NCBI RefSeq assembly: GCF_003363435.1
Contig: NZ_QRCT01000048.1
Span: forward strand, 42,775-106,774
Length of the DNA stretch: 64,000 nt
DNA from: Anaerosacchariphilus polymeriproducens
Lineage (GTDB): Bacteria > Bacillota > Clostridia > Lachnospirales > Lachnospiraceae
Reading direction: 5' to 3'
Shown: positions 25,510-35,344 of the stretch, one piece after another
Numbering within the stretch: the first letter of the stretch is position 1
How the letters are laid out: the number at the start of each line of letters is the position of its first letter
Program-made: the position numbers and the translations under genes
The notes under the pieces: model-generated
Seen by the model: the letters and a program-made list of their open reading frames with translations, nothing else
Databases searched by the model: none
What the model was told of the DNA's origin: nothing

Positions 25510-26892
25510 TTATTTGATCGCACCATTCACAACATATACAGTTGTAGTATTGACTTTAGCATTATAATATACTCTTACAAAAACATAATCTCGTTTTCCT
25601 TTTATCCTGCCTTGTACCTCTGCTATCATCTGGTCCATATGTACTCCAGTAAATTCTAATTTCATTGCATTGGACGATTTTAGTGATACCTTTTTATTTC
25701 CTTTATACTTTTTATATTTTTGTGATTTTGCTTTTTTTAATAAGCTGTTATCTGAAATTTGATTACCGGAATAACTTTCACATAGTTCTTCTAATGCCAA
25801 ATAATGCGCATTGGTCATTACTTGATTTTTTGATTTTTTATACTGATTGGTCTTTGCCGTACAAATATGATTAAAGACTTGATTTTCTATTCCTTCTAAC
25901 CTGATATCTGTTCTTGTATTGACTTTCTTTACCTTAGAATATGCCCCATAACGTTTTGATTTATTTGCTTTCACATAAGCTCTTATTTTAAAATAATAAG
26001 TGCTACCTGAGTTCAAATTTTCTATAGTATGTCTCGTTGTTCCTGCTTTCACAGTTGCTATCTTATGATATCCTTTATTTTTAGAAGTAGACATATAAAC
26101 CATATATCCTCTTGCAGATTTCTCTTTGTCCCAATGCAGCTTTGCAGTTGTATTGGTTCCGATCGCACTTCTAAAATTTACCCTTCCCAGTTTTGTCTTT
26201 CCATTAATCGACCTGCTCTGGGTGCCTATATATTTATGATTTGATATTTCTATATAACTTGCAATCTTATAACGATATGATGTATAGGAAGCAGCTTTTT
26301 TATGAGTAAATGCGGTAATATTTTTATTTGATATTATTTTCATTACACGGTAAGATTTACTTTTTTGGTTATAACGATAAATAATATATCCGGTCGCATT
26401 ATTTACTTTGTTCCAAGTAAGCTTCACTGAAGATTCGGTGGTCTTCCTCACTTTGAATCGAGAAGGTGCTGCCGGCATGATATAAAAATCAACAGTTTTA
26501 CTACCTGCATAATTTCCTATCCCAGTCACTGTTATGGTCGCTTTTCCCGGCTGTAGATTATTCATATAACTTAAAGTATAATCAATATTATTTACTAGAG
26601 TTTTATTTTCTATAGAAACTACAGGAACAGGAGTAATGGCTTTTCCTGTAAATATTTGATTCGGAATATTTGAAATAACAATATCCGCTATCGTAATCGC
26701 AGTCTTTGTTACTACACTATTTTCCTTTTGTATCGAAATATTTCTTAAGTGATCTGAAGTCTGGTCTTCTGTTTGAATTTCTGCTGCTTTTCCTTGTGTT
26801 TTTGAATCAGATGCGTATACAGTAATTGGACTCATTGCTATTGAAAATGCCAGAAATCCACAAAAAATTTGTTTAAAAATACATTTTACCAC
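25510..26892 (-). CDS. Secreted protein with one Ig-like and two fibronectin type III domains
   Basis: I place the start at a GTG (26892) because AGAGGGGG lies seven bases upstream, giving a clean signal peptide (KCIFKQIFCGFLAFSIAM, cut near YASDS). An ATG 27 bases earlier has no ribosome binding site. The mature 430 or so residues contain a bacterial Ig-like segment (YTLSYMNNLQPGKATITVTG), two Fn3 domains (TWNKVNNATGYIIYR; HWDKEKSARGYMVYMS) and a basic C-terminal domain of unknown fold. There is no sortase motif. It is probably an extracellular adhesin or wall-associated protein. Confidence 0.75.
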   Translation of the reverse strand: MVKCIFKQIFCGFLAFSIAMSPITVYASDSKTQGKAAEIQTEDQTSDHLRNISIQKENSVVTKTAITIADIVISNIPNQIFTGKAITPVPVVSIENKTLVNNIDYTLSYMNNLQPGKATITVTGIGNYAGSKTVDFYIMPAAPSRFKVRKTTESSVKLTWNKVNNATGYIIYRYNQKSKSYRVMKIISNKNITAFTHKKAASYTSYRYKIASYIEISNHKYIGTQSRSINGKTKLGRVNFRSAIGTNTTAKLHWDKEKSARGYMVYMSTSKNKGYHKIATVKAGTTRHTIENLNSGSTYYFKIRAYVKANKSKRYGAYSKVKKVNTRTDIRLEGIENQVFNHICTAKTNQYKKSKNQVMTNAHYLALEELCESYSGNQISDNSLLKKAKSQKYKKYKGNKKVSLKSSNAMKLEFTGVHMDQMIAEVQGRIKGKRDYVFVRVYYNAKVNTTTVYVVNGAIK

Positions 26893-27056
26893 GATTATTC
26901 CCCCTCTTATCTTGTCCATATTTTAAATTTACTCATACTTTTCCAAAAAATTATCTATAAAATTATATCAACTATTACCAAAAATGGCAAGCATACGAAC
27001 TGTTTTAATCCAAACTTTTTATAAAATGCAATATAATTCCAGTTATTTTGCATCAT

Positions 27057-27098
27057 AAAAATGGCAGCTACTCCTATCTCCAAGAAGCAGCTGCCACG
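27057..27098 (-). terminator. Terminator after the oadB/oadG-like pair
   Basis: Minus-strand GTGGCAGCT pairs with AGCTGCCAT and runs into TTTTAT, about 25 bases after the small gene. Confidence 0.75.
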
Positions 27099-27120
27099 CT
27101 ATCTATCTATGATTTGAAAC

Positions 27121-27267
27121 TTATTCTGATTTTTTTTCATCATCAGAAGAATTTGTAAATTTAGTAAGTAACATAACTAAAATCATAATTAGAATTATTA
27201 CTGTAAAAATCCCCAGCATACCTTTCCACATAATATCAAGAGATATTAAAACATTATCTATATTCAT
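27121..27267 (-). CDS. Small OadG-like decarboxylase subunit
   Basis: This 48-residue gene starts 15 bases after oadB with a strong GGAGGAAG ribosome binding site. The product starts MNIDNVLISLDIMWKG, has one membrane helix (GIFTVIILIMILVMLL) and a charged tail (SSDDEKKSE). One helix followed by an acidic/basic tail beside a decarboxylase beta subunit is the pattern of the OadG-related small subunits that hold the carboxyltransferase complex together. Confidence 0.75.
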   Translation of the reverse strand: MNIDNVLISLDIMWKGMLGIFTVIILIMILVMLLTKFTNSSDDEKKSE

Positions 27268-27282
27268 ACGTTCTTCCTCCAA

Positions 27283-28419
27283 TCAGATAAATTTAGCAAC
27301 CAGACTCAATATCATTCCGCCGGCAACAACAGAAGCTATCTGCCCCGAAACATTTGCTCCAGCTGCATGCATAATGAGAATATTAGTAGGATCTTCTTTA
27401 AGTGCCATTTTCTGAACCACACGTGATGACATTGGAAAAGCTGAAATACCTGCTGCACCGACCATTGGATTAAGTTTCTGCTTCCGGAATAAATTTATAA
27501 ATTTCGCAAATAGAACTCCTCCGATGGTATCGAATACAAATGCAAATAGACCAATTGCCATGATCATAATGGTATTCACATTGACAAACGCATCTGCTTT
27601 CATACTAAATGCTATTGTAATACCAAGCAATAAAGTAATTAGATTGGCAAGCATATTCTGTGCTGCACCAGATAAGGTTTCTAATACCCCACACTCTCTG
27701 ATCAAATTTCCAAACATTAAAAATCCAACTAAAGCTACTGACATGGGAGCAACTAGTCCTGCAATAAAAGTTACTGCTATTGGGAAAACTATCCTAGTCG
27801 TTTTGGAAACATTCTTAGGATTATATGGCATTTTAATACAACGTTCTTTTTTAGTCGTGACCAAGCGAATGGCAAATGGCTGGATAATCGGTACTAACGC
27901 CATATAAGAATACGCTGCAACAGCTATTGCACCAACATATTTTGACCCTAAAATTTGTGAAACTAAAATAGAAGTTGGACCATCAGCTGCACCAATAATA
28001 CCAATAGAAGCAGCATCCTTAAGATCGAATCCTAATATTGACGCAAATAAAACTGCTGCAAAAATTCCAAACTGCGCTGCAGCACCAAACAAAAACATAA
28101 TTGGCTGTGACAAAAGTGGTCCGAAATCGATCATTGCGCCAATCCCAATAAATAATAAAATTGGAAGGGCTTCTGATGCTTCAATTCCAACATGAAACAA
28201 CCATTCAATAATACCATTCGTATCTCCGATCCCTGCTAAAGTCTGATTAATTACTCCGGAATTTGGGAGATTAACTAATATTGCACCAAATCCTATCGGC
28301 AATAATAATGATGGCTCAAACTCTTTCTTAATTGCTAAATAAATTAGTATGACTCCTACCGCGTACATGATACCCTGCTGCCAGGTAATACTCATAATTC
28401 CTGATACTAAAAAATCCAT
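27283..28419 (-). CDS. oadB: Sodium-translocating decarboxylase beta subunit (OadB/GcdB family)
   Basis: From the ATG at 28419 (AGGAGGAAGAG upstream) the protein has 378 residues with about ten membrane segments. Family motifs include IGFGAILVNLPNSG, GAAAQFGIFAAVLFA, IIGAADGPTSILVS (the Asp used for sodium transport) and VGAAGISAFPMSSR. It couples decarboxylation of a carboxybiotin carrier to sodium export. The carboxyltransferase and biotin carrier are not in the window, so the acid (oxaloacetate, glutaconyl-CoA or methylmalonyl-CoA) is unknown. It has its own promoter and a 200-base leader. Confidence 0.92.
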   Translation of the reverse strand: MDFLVSGIMSITWQQGIMYAVGVILIYLAIKKEFEPSLLLPIGFGAILVNLPNSGVINQTLAGIGDTNGIIEWLFHVGIEASEALPILLFIGIGAMIDFGPLLSQPIMFLFGAAAQFGIFAAVLFASILGFDLKDAASIGIIGAADGPTSILVSQILGSKYVGAIAVAAYSYMALVPIIQPFAIRLVTTKKERCIKMPYNPKNVSKTTRIVFPIAVTFIAGLVAPMSVALVGFLMFGNLIRECGVLETLSGAAQNMLANLITLLLGITIAFSMKADAFVNVNTIMIMAIGLFAFVFDTIGGVLFAKFINLFRKQKLNPMVGAAGISAFPMSSRVVQKMALKEDPTNILIMHAAGANVSGQIASVVAGGMILSLVAKFI

Positions 28420-28617
28420 GTCTCTTCCTCCTTTTATATATGTTATGAGTAGTTGTTCTTTCTCATTCAAAAGAAAGACCCATGTCTTTCAACTGAAAAA
28501 CATAGGTCTTACCATTTCAAAATAAAAGCAGAATAATATTGTTTAGTAAACTTGCTGCTAATTACCCTAAAAGACCATAATTTTCTGTTTATGCAAACCA
28601 CTCTCATATATTTGCTT
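28420..28617 (-). other. Long untranslated leader of oadB with a hairpin
   Basis: About 200 bases separate the promoter from the start codon. Near the gene, AAGACCTATG pairs with CATGGGTCTT and is followed by TCTTTT, resembling an attenuator (plus-strand 28485-28515). The 5' part holds GGGTAATTAGCAGC. I could not match it to a known riboswitch class. Confidence 0.45.
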
Positions 28618-28624
28618 GTATTTT

Positions 28625-28653
28625 ACAATATCATTCCATAATACAGTTGTCAA
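28625..28653 (-). promoter_or_regulatory. Sigma-A promoter of oadB
   Basis: TTGACA (28648-28653), a 17-base spacer and TATTGT (28625-28630) on the minus strand. Confidence 0.7.
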
Positions 28654-28691
28654 TACGAAAAATTAACGTAGATATACGTAAGAATCAAACA

Positions 28692-28737
28692 AAAATGAAA
28701 AATGGCCAATGATTTTAAAAACACCATTGACCATTCT
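28692..28737 (-). terminator. Terminator of the DUF368 gene
   Basis: Minus-strand AATGGTCAATG pairs with CATTGGCCATT, followed by TTTCATTTTT. It lies just after the stop codon of the DUF368 gene. Confidence 0.8.
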
Positions 28738-28760
28738 ATCTATAACTTATTAAATTTCAT

Positions 28761-29630
28761 CTAATCATTTGAAAACTTAGATAAAAACATGATTGCCATA
28801 ATACCTAGAATAAATGCTGCAATTGATAAAATAACGGAGGTAATCCACCATATGGCATTACCATTATCTGGGATTGCAGGCAAAATCTTATCACGAAAAA
28901 TTTCTGACGTAGAACCTAAAACAAAACCAATAATCATACAATATGTTTGATGCGGAAATTTTTTCATGGTCCACTCTAATGGCTTCGTTGTTAAAAAAAC
29001 ACCTACAAGAGTAGCTATACCAATCACACCTAAATATACGATATTAAAATCCGTAATCGCAGCAAGCATTGTATCGTACATTCCAAGTACAAGTAACATA
29101 TGAGAGGTACTGATACCCGGTAAAACTAATGCAATTGCGATTATAATTCCTGTAATTAACATCATAATTATCTGAGTAAAGATAGTACCGGAACTAAAGT
29201 CAAATTTTAAGGCCGGAATAAAACCAATTGAGACTACCATAATTAGTCCTAATAAAAAATAAATAATTGATGATGCTTTAATAGAAGTTTCTTTTGTCTT
29301 TTTATACAGTGCCGGTATTCCTCCAATAACTGCTCCTAAAAAGAAGAAGGAAACTGGTAGCGGAAAAGCTCCTAACAGCCATTTAATTACCCAAGCCAAA
29401 GAACCAATTCCTACGATTGAGCCAAGACAGAACTTTGCAAGAAACAAGAAATTTCCCTTCACATCTTTTAAAAAATTGCTAATCGCACTAATTAATCTGT
29501 CATAAATTCCCAGAAGGATAGCCATCGTTCCACCACTAACTCCAGGAACACTCATAGAAGAACCAATAATAAATCCTTTCAGGAAAATCATGATATCTCG
29601 TTTCATTTTCATATTTGTAAATGGATACAC
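28761..29630 (-). CDS. DUF368 integral membrane protein
   Basis: The 289-residue protein has about eight membrane segments and the DUF368 signature FLKGFIIGSSMSVPGVSGGTMAILLGIYDRL; a second copy of the fold shows as IALVLPGISTSHMLLVLGMYD. Members of this family have been linked to recycling of undecaprenyl phosphate across the membrane. The start is odd: translation probably begins at a GTG that overlaps the stop of a two-codon ORF (ATG AGT TAG TG), within an 8-bp hairpin. The ATG at 29612 is an alternative but has no ribosome binding site. Confidence 0.85.
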   Translation of the reverse strand: MYPFTNMKMKRDIMIFLKGFIIGSSMSVPGVSGGTMAILLGIYDRLISAISNFLKDVKGNFLFLAKFCLGSIVGIGSLAWVIKWLLGAFPLPVSFFFLGAVIGGIPALYKKTKETSIKASSIIYFLLGLIMVVSIGFIPALKFDFSSGTIFTQIIMMLITGIIIAIALVLPGISTSHMLLVLGMYDTMLAAITDFNIVYLGVIGIATLVGVFLTTKPLEWTMKKFPHQTYCMIIGFVLGSTSEIFRDKILPAIPDNGNAIWWITSVILSIAAFILGIMAIMFLSKFSND

Positions 29631-29714
29631 TAACTCATAGTTAGTGACCCTTCACTCCTTTCTTAATACATAAGTCCGTGGAAAATTATAACACGGGAGT
29701 AATTTTATGTAAAG

Positions 29715-29924
29715 TTAGTTTGTTAAAAAGTCAAAGATATCCCAGCCGGTCGATCCCTGCTTTTTGTAAAGTTCTGTATAGCCGCATCGCTTACAACTTA
29801 CTGTTACGAATTTTTTGTTCTGTACATCAAAGACTTTAGCAAAATTCCCTCCTGTAGCTTGAAACTGATCTGTTTCATATTCTGTACATCCACATTTTAC
29901 ACAACTAAAACTTCTTCTTTCCAT
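29715..29924 (-). CDS. Small zinc-ribbon protein
   Basis: The 69-residue protein has two CxxC pairs (CVKCGC near the start and CKRCGYTELYK in the second half), giving a four-cysteine zinc ribbon. The middle reads FAKVFDVQNKKFVTVS, typical of nucleic acid-binding zinc ribbon proteins of Firmicutes. The ATG at 29924 follows AAAGG; an in-frame GTG nine bases earlier is less likely. A monocistronic gene; specific role unknown. Confidence 0.8.
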   Translation of the reverse strand: MERRSFSCVKCGCTEYETDQFQATGGNFAKVFDVQNKKFVTVSCKRCGYTELYKKQGSTGWDIFDFLTN

Positions 29925-30013
29925 ACGATTCACCTTTCAATCTTATTAAAATAACAGATACTATTATCTCACAAAACTTATAATTTGAATATTAAATTTT
30001 CTTAAATTTATTA

Positions 30014-32686
30014 TTAATATAAATCATATATTTTTGAGTTTATAGCAATAATTTGATTCGCTTCTATCGGTTTACTAAAATAATACCCTTGAATATAATC
30101 ACAATAAGCCTCATCCAGTTTTTTCACCTGTTCAAGCGTTTCAATGCCCTCTGCAATAACTACTAATCCTAAACTATGGACTAATGAAATCAAACTATTC
30201 ATTACTTTCACATTATTCATTTCTAAAAATTTCAAATTCAATGAACGGTCTAATTTAACAATATCAACCGGTAAGAAAGTCAAATAATTCAATGATGAAT
30301 AACCTGTGCCAAAATCGTCAATAGCAATCTTGATTCCCATCTGCTTAAGATTTTTTAAGAATGCCAAGGTAACCTGTTTATTTTCAAGAAATATATTCTC
30401 GGTAATTTCTATTTCTATATACCGCGCATCCAAATGATATTTTTCCAATAAAGATTCAACAAAGGAGATATAACCATAATCATGAAGCTGATTAGCTGAA
30501 AAATTAATAGCGACAGGTTTGATTTCCAACCCCTTTTCTTTCCACTGATTTAATTGCTCTATTACTTTTTCTGTAACAATCCTTCCGATTTTAATAATCA
30601 TCCCATTCTTTTCTGCAATATCAATAAATTCCGCCGGTGAAAAATCAAAATCTCTCAATCTCAATAAAGCTTCATAACCTGCTATTTCTCCGTTTCTCAC
30701 ATTTATCTGTGGCTGATATACGATTTTAAACCCATCATTCTCTATTGCATCCCGCAGAACAAATTCAATATTTGATTTGGTAATTTGATGTTCCATCATA
30801 CTATAATTAAAATACTTATAACCATTTTTTCCCGAATTTTTAACAGAATACATCGCCAAATCTGCTTGCATAACAAGCTGATCCACATCCTTACTATTTT
30901 GAGGAAACAATGTAATTCCCATACTTATTCGAATCTCAATATCATTACCATCAATATGGATTTTTTCATCAAAAATGGAACAGATTTTATTTAAATATTC
31001 ATTCAGTTCTTCTATTTCTTTCCTATGTTCTATAAGAATTAAAAATTCATCTCCTCCAAATCTAGAAATAAACATTTGGGGTACTGCAATATCTTGTAAG
31101 CGCTTTGCAACAGTATCGATCACTTTGTCTCCAAAAACATGACCCAAAGTATCATTAATTCCTTTAAAATCATCAATATCTAAAAGGATAACAGCACCTT
31201 CTTGTTTTGAGGCAATTTTATTCGTTAAATTCTCTACAAATTTTCTACGATTTGGAAGTCCGGTCAATGCATCATGATAAGCCAGGAAATTAATATGCTC
31301 TTTCTGCTCATTTATCTGATCAAGTTGAGCTCTTAATTCTTCTTCTGTAGCTGTTAGCAGCTCGTTATTCTTTATAATTTCCTTATTCTTTGATTTTAAA
31401 GTTTCAAAATATAAGTCGACTTTATCCAACAATGCGTTCATAGAACAAATAACTCCATTAAATGGATTGTCTTCAGAAACTTCCAATTGATACTTCTTAC
31501 TTTCTTCAATATTAATATTTCTGATTTCATCATCTATCATATTTACTTGCTTCATTAGTTCGTTAAAATTGTCATGCAGATTGACTAAGGCTTTTGAAAC
31601 AATCCCAATCTCATCCATTCTTTTTGTATAATGAAGTATTTCTTTATTATCAGCAAAGTTAAAATCAAAATCCGTCATATGATTAATCACAGAAGAAATT
31701 TCTAATATTGGTTTGGTAATGCGTCTACTAATCTGATAAATTATAACAAATACTATGACATAAGTAATTGCATAAATAGTAATTAATATGTTAGGTATTT
31801 TTCTCGTTTCATTAAGAATCTCTTCTTTATCTGCTGCTGATATAACATACAAACCGCTTTCCTTTGAAACTACCGCATTAAAAACATATTCCACATTATT
31901 TAGCTTGGTTGTAAAACTAACCCCCTTCTCCAAATTAGAATTTTTAAAACCTTCTATTCCTAATTCTTCCGGAGTTTTCAAAATCCATTCAGGATTATTG
32001 GGACTTACAATAAACTTACGGTTTGGACTCATGACAAAAACAAATCCAGACTTTCCAATTTTAGTATTTGATATTTTTTGATTCAATTCATCCAACTTAA
32101 CAGAAATCCCAACTACTCCAACCGTTTCTGCTTTGTTTTGTATCTTCTTTGCAAAACTTACTACCATTTCATTCGTATTACTGGTTATATATGGGTCTGA
32201 CATGATTATTTTATCTTTATTAATTGCTTGTTTATACCAAGGTCTTGTTCTTGGATCGTAGCTTTTGGTGGGTATAAATCTTGGATATTCCATATACCCA
32301 CCTGATTCCATGCCGAGAAATATAAAATTGGTAGACTCATGACTCTCTTTTAATACTTTAAAATATTCTTTTATCGTTTTCTCTGTTTTGGTTTCTTCAT
32401 ATATATATGTTTCATCATACTTTGAATAATTGTTTAAATTTTTTCCTGCATTCTTTACAACATCCAACGAAGCCAATAAGGTGACTTCTTGTTTCATATC
32501 ATGAATCAATGAATTATCTATCAGTTCACTTACCTTTTGTAGTATTTGTTTTGAATGCTCAATACTAGTTTGATACATCTTTTTTTCTATGAAAGACTTC
32601 AGATATAGACCGCCTAACAAATATGGAATCAAACACCCCATAAAAATTGCTAAAATGAACTTATTTCGAATAGACTTTCTAATCAT
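30014..32686 (-). CDS. Membrane sensor with GGDEF and EAL domains
   Basis: The 890-residue protein has a membrane helix at 9-30, an extracellular double-Cache-like sensor to about 295 (DPRTRPWYKQAI, VVGISVKLDELN), a second helix at 301-320, HAMP, a coiled coil, a GGDEF domain (RFGGDEF, residues 542-548) and an EAL domain. The cyclase site is intact but there is no RxxD inhibitory site five residues before GGDEF. The EAL domain keeps YEALLR, EITENIF, DDFGTGYSS and AEGIET, so phosphodiesterase activity is likely. It would set c-di-GMP in response to an external ligand. Confidence 0.93.
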   Translation of the reverse strand: MIRKSIRNKFILAIFMGCLIPYLLGGLYLKSFIEKKMYQTSIEHSKQILQKVSELIDNSLIHDMKQEVTLLASLDVVKNAGKNLNNYSKYDETYIYEETKTEKTIKEYFKVLKESHESTNFIFLGMESGGYMEYPRFIPTKSYDPRTRPWYKQAINKDKIIMSDPYITSNTNEMVVSFAKKIQNKAETVGVVGISVKLDELNQKISNTKIGKSGFVFVMSPNRKFIVSPNNPEWILKTPEELGIEGFKNSNLEKGVSFTTKLNNVEYVFNAVVSKESGLYVISAADKEEILNETRKIPNILITIYAITYVIVFVIIYQISRRITKPILEISSVINHMTDFDFNFADNKEILHYTKRMDEIGIVSKALVNLHDNFNELMKQVNMIDDEIRNINIEESKKYQLEVSEDNPFNGVICSMNALLDKVDLYFETLKSKNKEIIKNNELLTATEEELRAQLDQINEQKEHINFLAYHDALTGLPNRRKFVENLTNKIASKQEGAVILLDIDDFKGINDTLGHVFGDKVIDTVAKRLQDIAVPQMFISRFGGDEFLILIEHRKEIEELNEYLNKICSIFDEKIHIDGNDIEIRISMGITLFPQNSKDVDQLVMQADLAMYSVKNSGKNGYKYFNYSMMEHQITKSNIEFVLRDAIENDGFKIVYQPQINVRNGEIAGYEALLRLRDFDFSPAEFIDIAEKNGMIIKIGRIVTEKVIEQLNQWKEKGLEIKPVAINFSANQLHDYGYISFVESLLEKYHLDARYIEIEITENIFLENKQVTLAFLKNLKQMGIKIAIDDFGTGYSSLNYLTFLPVDIVKLDRSLNLKFLEMNNVKVMNSLISLVHSLGLVVIAEGIETLEQVKKLDEAYCDYIQGYYFSKPIEANQIIAINSKIYDLY

Positions 32687-32885
32687 TAAGATGTACCCCC
32701 TTACAATTTATCATTTGTATATTGTCTGATTTTTTTGTTTGTTAGGTATTTTTTGCTTATTTTTTCAAAATCATGTTTCTTATTTAATACATTATACAAT
32801 AAATAGCAAACAAATTCTATCAAAACATCAGGGATACTCTTAAATTAAGAACAAAATCAGTTGAAAATTCATATTAATTATGATT

Positions 32886-33332
32886 TTAATGCATTATTGC
32901 ACCTACTATTTCATTCACCAACTTACCATCCGCAACACCCTTTACTTTAGGCATTAATTCTTTCATAATTTTTCCTTTATCCTTAGCCGTAGGTGTATCT
33001 ATGCCAAGAACGTTCAATACCTCATTCACTACAGCTTTGATTTCATCTTCACTCATCATTTTGGGAGCAAACTCTTCTAAAACAGCAATACGGCTTTTGC
33101 ATTCTTCAATAATATCAGTTCTATCTGATGGTGTCAGTTCTAATGTTTCTTTCGTCTGCTTAAGCTCTTTTAAAATCACTTCATTTTCTTCATCTGAAGT
33201 CAAATCACTTCTTTTATCAATTGCCTTATTTTTTAATGCTGACAAAAGTAAAGAAAGAGTTTCTTTTCTATCTTTGTCCCCAGCCTTCATAGCTGCAACC
33301 ATAGCTGCTCTTACTTCATCAATTTTACTCAT
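32886..33332 (-). CDS. yqeY: GatB/YqeY domain protein
   Basis: The 148-residue protein matches the YqeY family: DEVRAAMVAAMKAGDKDRKETLSLLLSALKN at the start and LGIDTPTAKDKGKIMKELMPKVKG near the end. YqeY resembles the tail of GatB, the tRNA-dependent amidotransferase subunit; its own function is unclear. It is divergent from the surface-glycan operon. Confidence 0.92.
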   Translation of the reverse strand: MSKIDEVRAAMVAAMKAGDKDRKETLSLLLSALKNKAIDKRSDLTSDEENEVILKELKQTKETLELTPSDRTDIIEECKSRIAVLEEFAPKMMSEDEIKAVVNEVLNVLGIDTPTAKDKGKIMKELMPKVKGVADGKLVNEIVGAIMH

Positions 33333-33493
33333 TTTGGTACCTCCATTGTTCTTTTTTCTAAATTATAGATTGTATCCCAGTATTTGTAAAGAAACTAAAT
33401 TTCTTACATTAACATATTTTTATGAATAACGAACAAAAATAAATAGGGATGAGAAAAAACAGAAATAAAAAAATAATTGAATGGAGAAAATAA

Positions 33494-34129
33494 ATGACAA
33501 AAATGAAATTAGTGTTAAAAACTATCTTATTATTTCCAATCAGATTATTTTCTAAAATTTCACCTTTAGCTTTGATAAGAAATAGTAAAATTGAAAAGAA
33601 AAGTGCCATACTTAGCGGTACTCGATTTTATAATAGTTCTATTGATAATTTTTCTTATCTGGGACGCAGGTGTTTCGTGGACCATGCACAAATAGGGAAA
33701 TTTTGTTCTATCGCTGATAATTGTTATATTGGATTAGCTTCACATCCGACCTCATGGATTTCTACTTCTACTACTTTCTATGCAGGTAAAAATGTGTTAA
33801 GAACAAATTTTACTGATAAGAATTATGCCGTGATAAAAAATACGATTATAGAAAATGATGTATGGATTGGTATGAACGTATGTATTTTGTCTGGTATCCA
33901 TATTGGAACAGGTGCTATATTAGGTGCAGGTGCTGTTATTACCAAAGATGTAGAACCATATGCTATTGTAGCAGGGAATCCTGCCAAACTAATAAGATAT
34001 CGATTTGATGAATCGACAAGGGAGTTGCTTTTGAAATCAAAATGGTGGGAAAAAGATGCTAAATTCTTAAAAGATGCAGCTAATCACATTGAGAATGTTG
34101 AACAATTTCTATCAAAATTAAATGTTTAG
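33494..34129 (+). CDS. CatB-related hexapeptide O-acetyltransferase
   Basis: The 211-residue enzyme has a left-handed beta-helix with hexapeptide repeats (IGKFCSIADNCYIGLASHPT, VWIGMNVCILSGIHIGTGAILGAGAVIT) and the ending DVEPYAIVAGNPAKLIRYRF typical of CatB/Vat-type acetyltransferases. The His in ASHPT is the expected catalytic base. It probably O-acetylates the glycan built by the operon. First gene of the operon, with GGAG seven bases before the ATG. Confidence 0.88.
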   Translation: MTKMKLVLKTILLFPIRLFSKISPLALIRNSKIEKKSAILSGTRFYNSSIDNFSYLGRRCFVDHAQIGKFCSIADNCYIGLASHPTSWISTSTTFYAGKNVLRTNFTDKNYAVIKNTIIENDVWIGMNVCILSGIHIGTGAILGAGAVITKDVEPYAIVAGNPAKLIRYRFDESTRELLLKSKWWEKDAKFLKDAANHIENVEQFLSKLNV

Positions 34130-34141
34130 GGAAGTGAACCT

Positions 34142-35344
34142 ATGAAAATTTTACATTGGGATGAAATGTTCCATCCATCTTTTGGTTATCAGATTAATCT
34201 CTTAGCTAATTTTCAAGCAAAAAAAGGGCATGAAGTCATTATATTTACTTCAGATAAAATTGAAAAGCACCCAACTTTTTCAGGTTTTGGAAATAATGAA
34301 AATATTCAGGAGGAAGATCATTTATATGAGCAAAAATATGGAGTGAAGATTGTCAGATTACCCATACATGGCGTTATAAGCAGTCGGGTAATTTATAAAA
34401 AAGGTTATCTAAAAAAAATAAAAGAGTTAAATCCGGACGTATTAATGTGCCATACAAATGACACCTTATCCTCTATACGAATTGCACAGAAATATAAGTA
34501 TCTAAATCTTCCTATTGTTTTCGATAACCATATGTTAGAAATGGCTTCACGTAATCCTTTAAGAAAACTATTTCAAATTTATTTCAGACAATTTGTTACT
34601 CCTATTATCATAAAAAATAATTGGACAGTTATTAGAACTCAAGATGACGAATATATAAATAAGTGCTTAGGAATCCCTAAAAATCAGACACCTTTTATAT
34701 CGTTTGGAACAGATACAACGCTTTTCCATCCTGATGATGAAATAAAAAAAAAGTTTAGAGCTGAACATGATATACCACATAATGAATTTGTTGTGATCTA
34801 TACCGGAAAATTAAATGAAGTTAAAGGCGGTAAACTACTGGCAAACGCTTTCAAAGAAAAATTTGATTCTGAAAAAAATATTACTTTAATCGTCTTAGGA
34901 AATACAACGTCTGATTATGAAAAAGAGGTCGAAGAAATATTTCATAAATCAAAAAATAGAATTCTTCAATTTCCCACGCAAAAATATTTTGATTTACCTA
35001 AGTTTTATCAGGCATCTGATTTATCAATTTTTCCTAAGCAATGCAGTCTTAGCTTTTTTGATGCACAAGCTTGTGGATTACCTGTAGTATCAGAAGACAA
35101 TAATATCAATAGAAATAGGTTATTGTTTGATAATGGCTTTAATTTTAAATGTGGAGATTTATACGATCTAAGGGAAAAAATATTATATTGCTCAAAAATG
35201 GATGACTTGAGTTATTCTAAGCTGAAACAAAATGCAACTCATTATATAAAAACTCATTGGGACTATCCATTAATTGAAAAACAATATACCGATATCTTAT
35301 TAAATGAGGTGGAAAAATTTGAGGGGTCTACAAAAAAGAAATAA
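34142..35344 (+). CDS. Family 4 glycosyltransferase
   Basis: The 400-residue protein has two Rossmann halves of the GT-B fold. The donor-binding half reads FVVIYTGKLNEVKGGKLLANAF and the acidic motif region is DLSIFPKQCSLSFFDAQACGLPVVS (the E-x7-E region, with Asp in place of the second Glu). It would transfer one sugar onto the lipid-linked repeat unit. It is the only recognisable glycosyltransferase of the operon. It starts 12 bases after the acetyltransferase. Confidence 0.87.
   Translation: MKILHWDEMFHPSFGYQINLLANFQAKKGHEVIIFTSDKIEKHPTFSGFGNNENIQEEDHLYEQKYGVKIVRLPIHGVISSRVIYKKGYLKKIKELNPDVLMCHTNDTLSSIRIAQKYKYLNLPIVFDNHMLEMASRNPLRKLFQIYFRQFVTPIIIKNNWTVIRTQDDEYINKCLGIPKNQTPFISFGTDTTLFHPDDEIKKKFRAEHDIPHNEFVVIYTGKLNEVKGGKLLANAFKEKFDSEKNITLIVLGNTTSDYEKEVEEIFHKSKNRILQFPTQKYFDLPKFYQASDLSIFPKQCSLSFFDAQACGLPVVSEDNNINRNRLLFDNGFNFKCGDLYDLREKILYCSKMDDLSYSKLKQNATHYIKTHWDYPLIEKQYTDILLNEVEKFEGSTKKK

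Noticed and set aside
28420..28617. A named riboswitch class in the oadB leader
   Set aside because: Motifs I remember for known ion or metabolite riboswitches did not match, so it is listed only as an unassigned leader.
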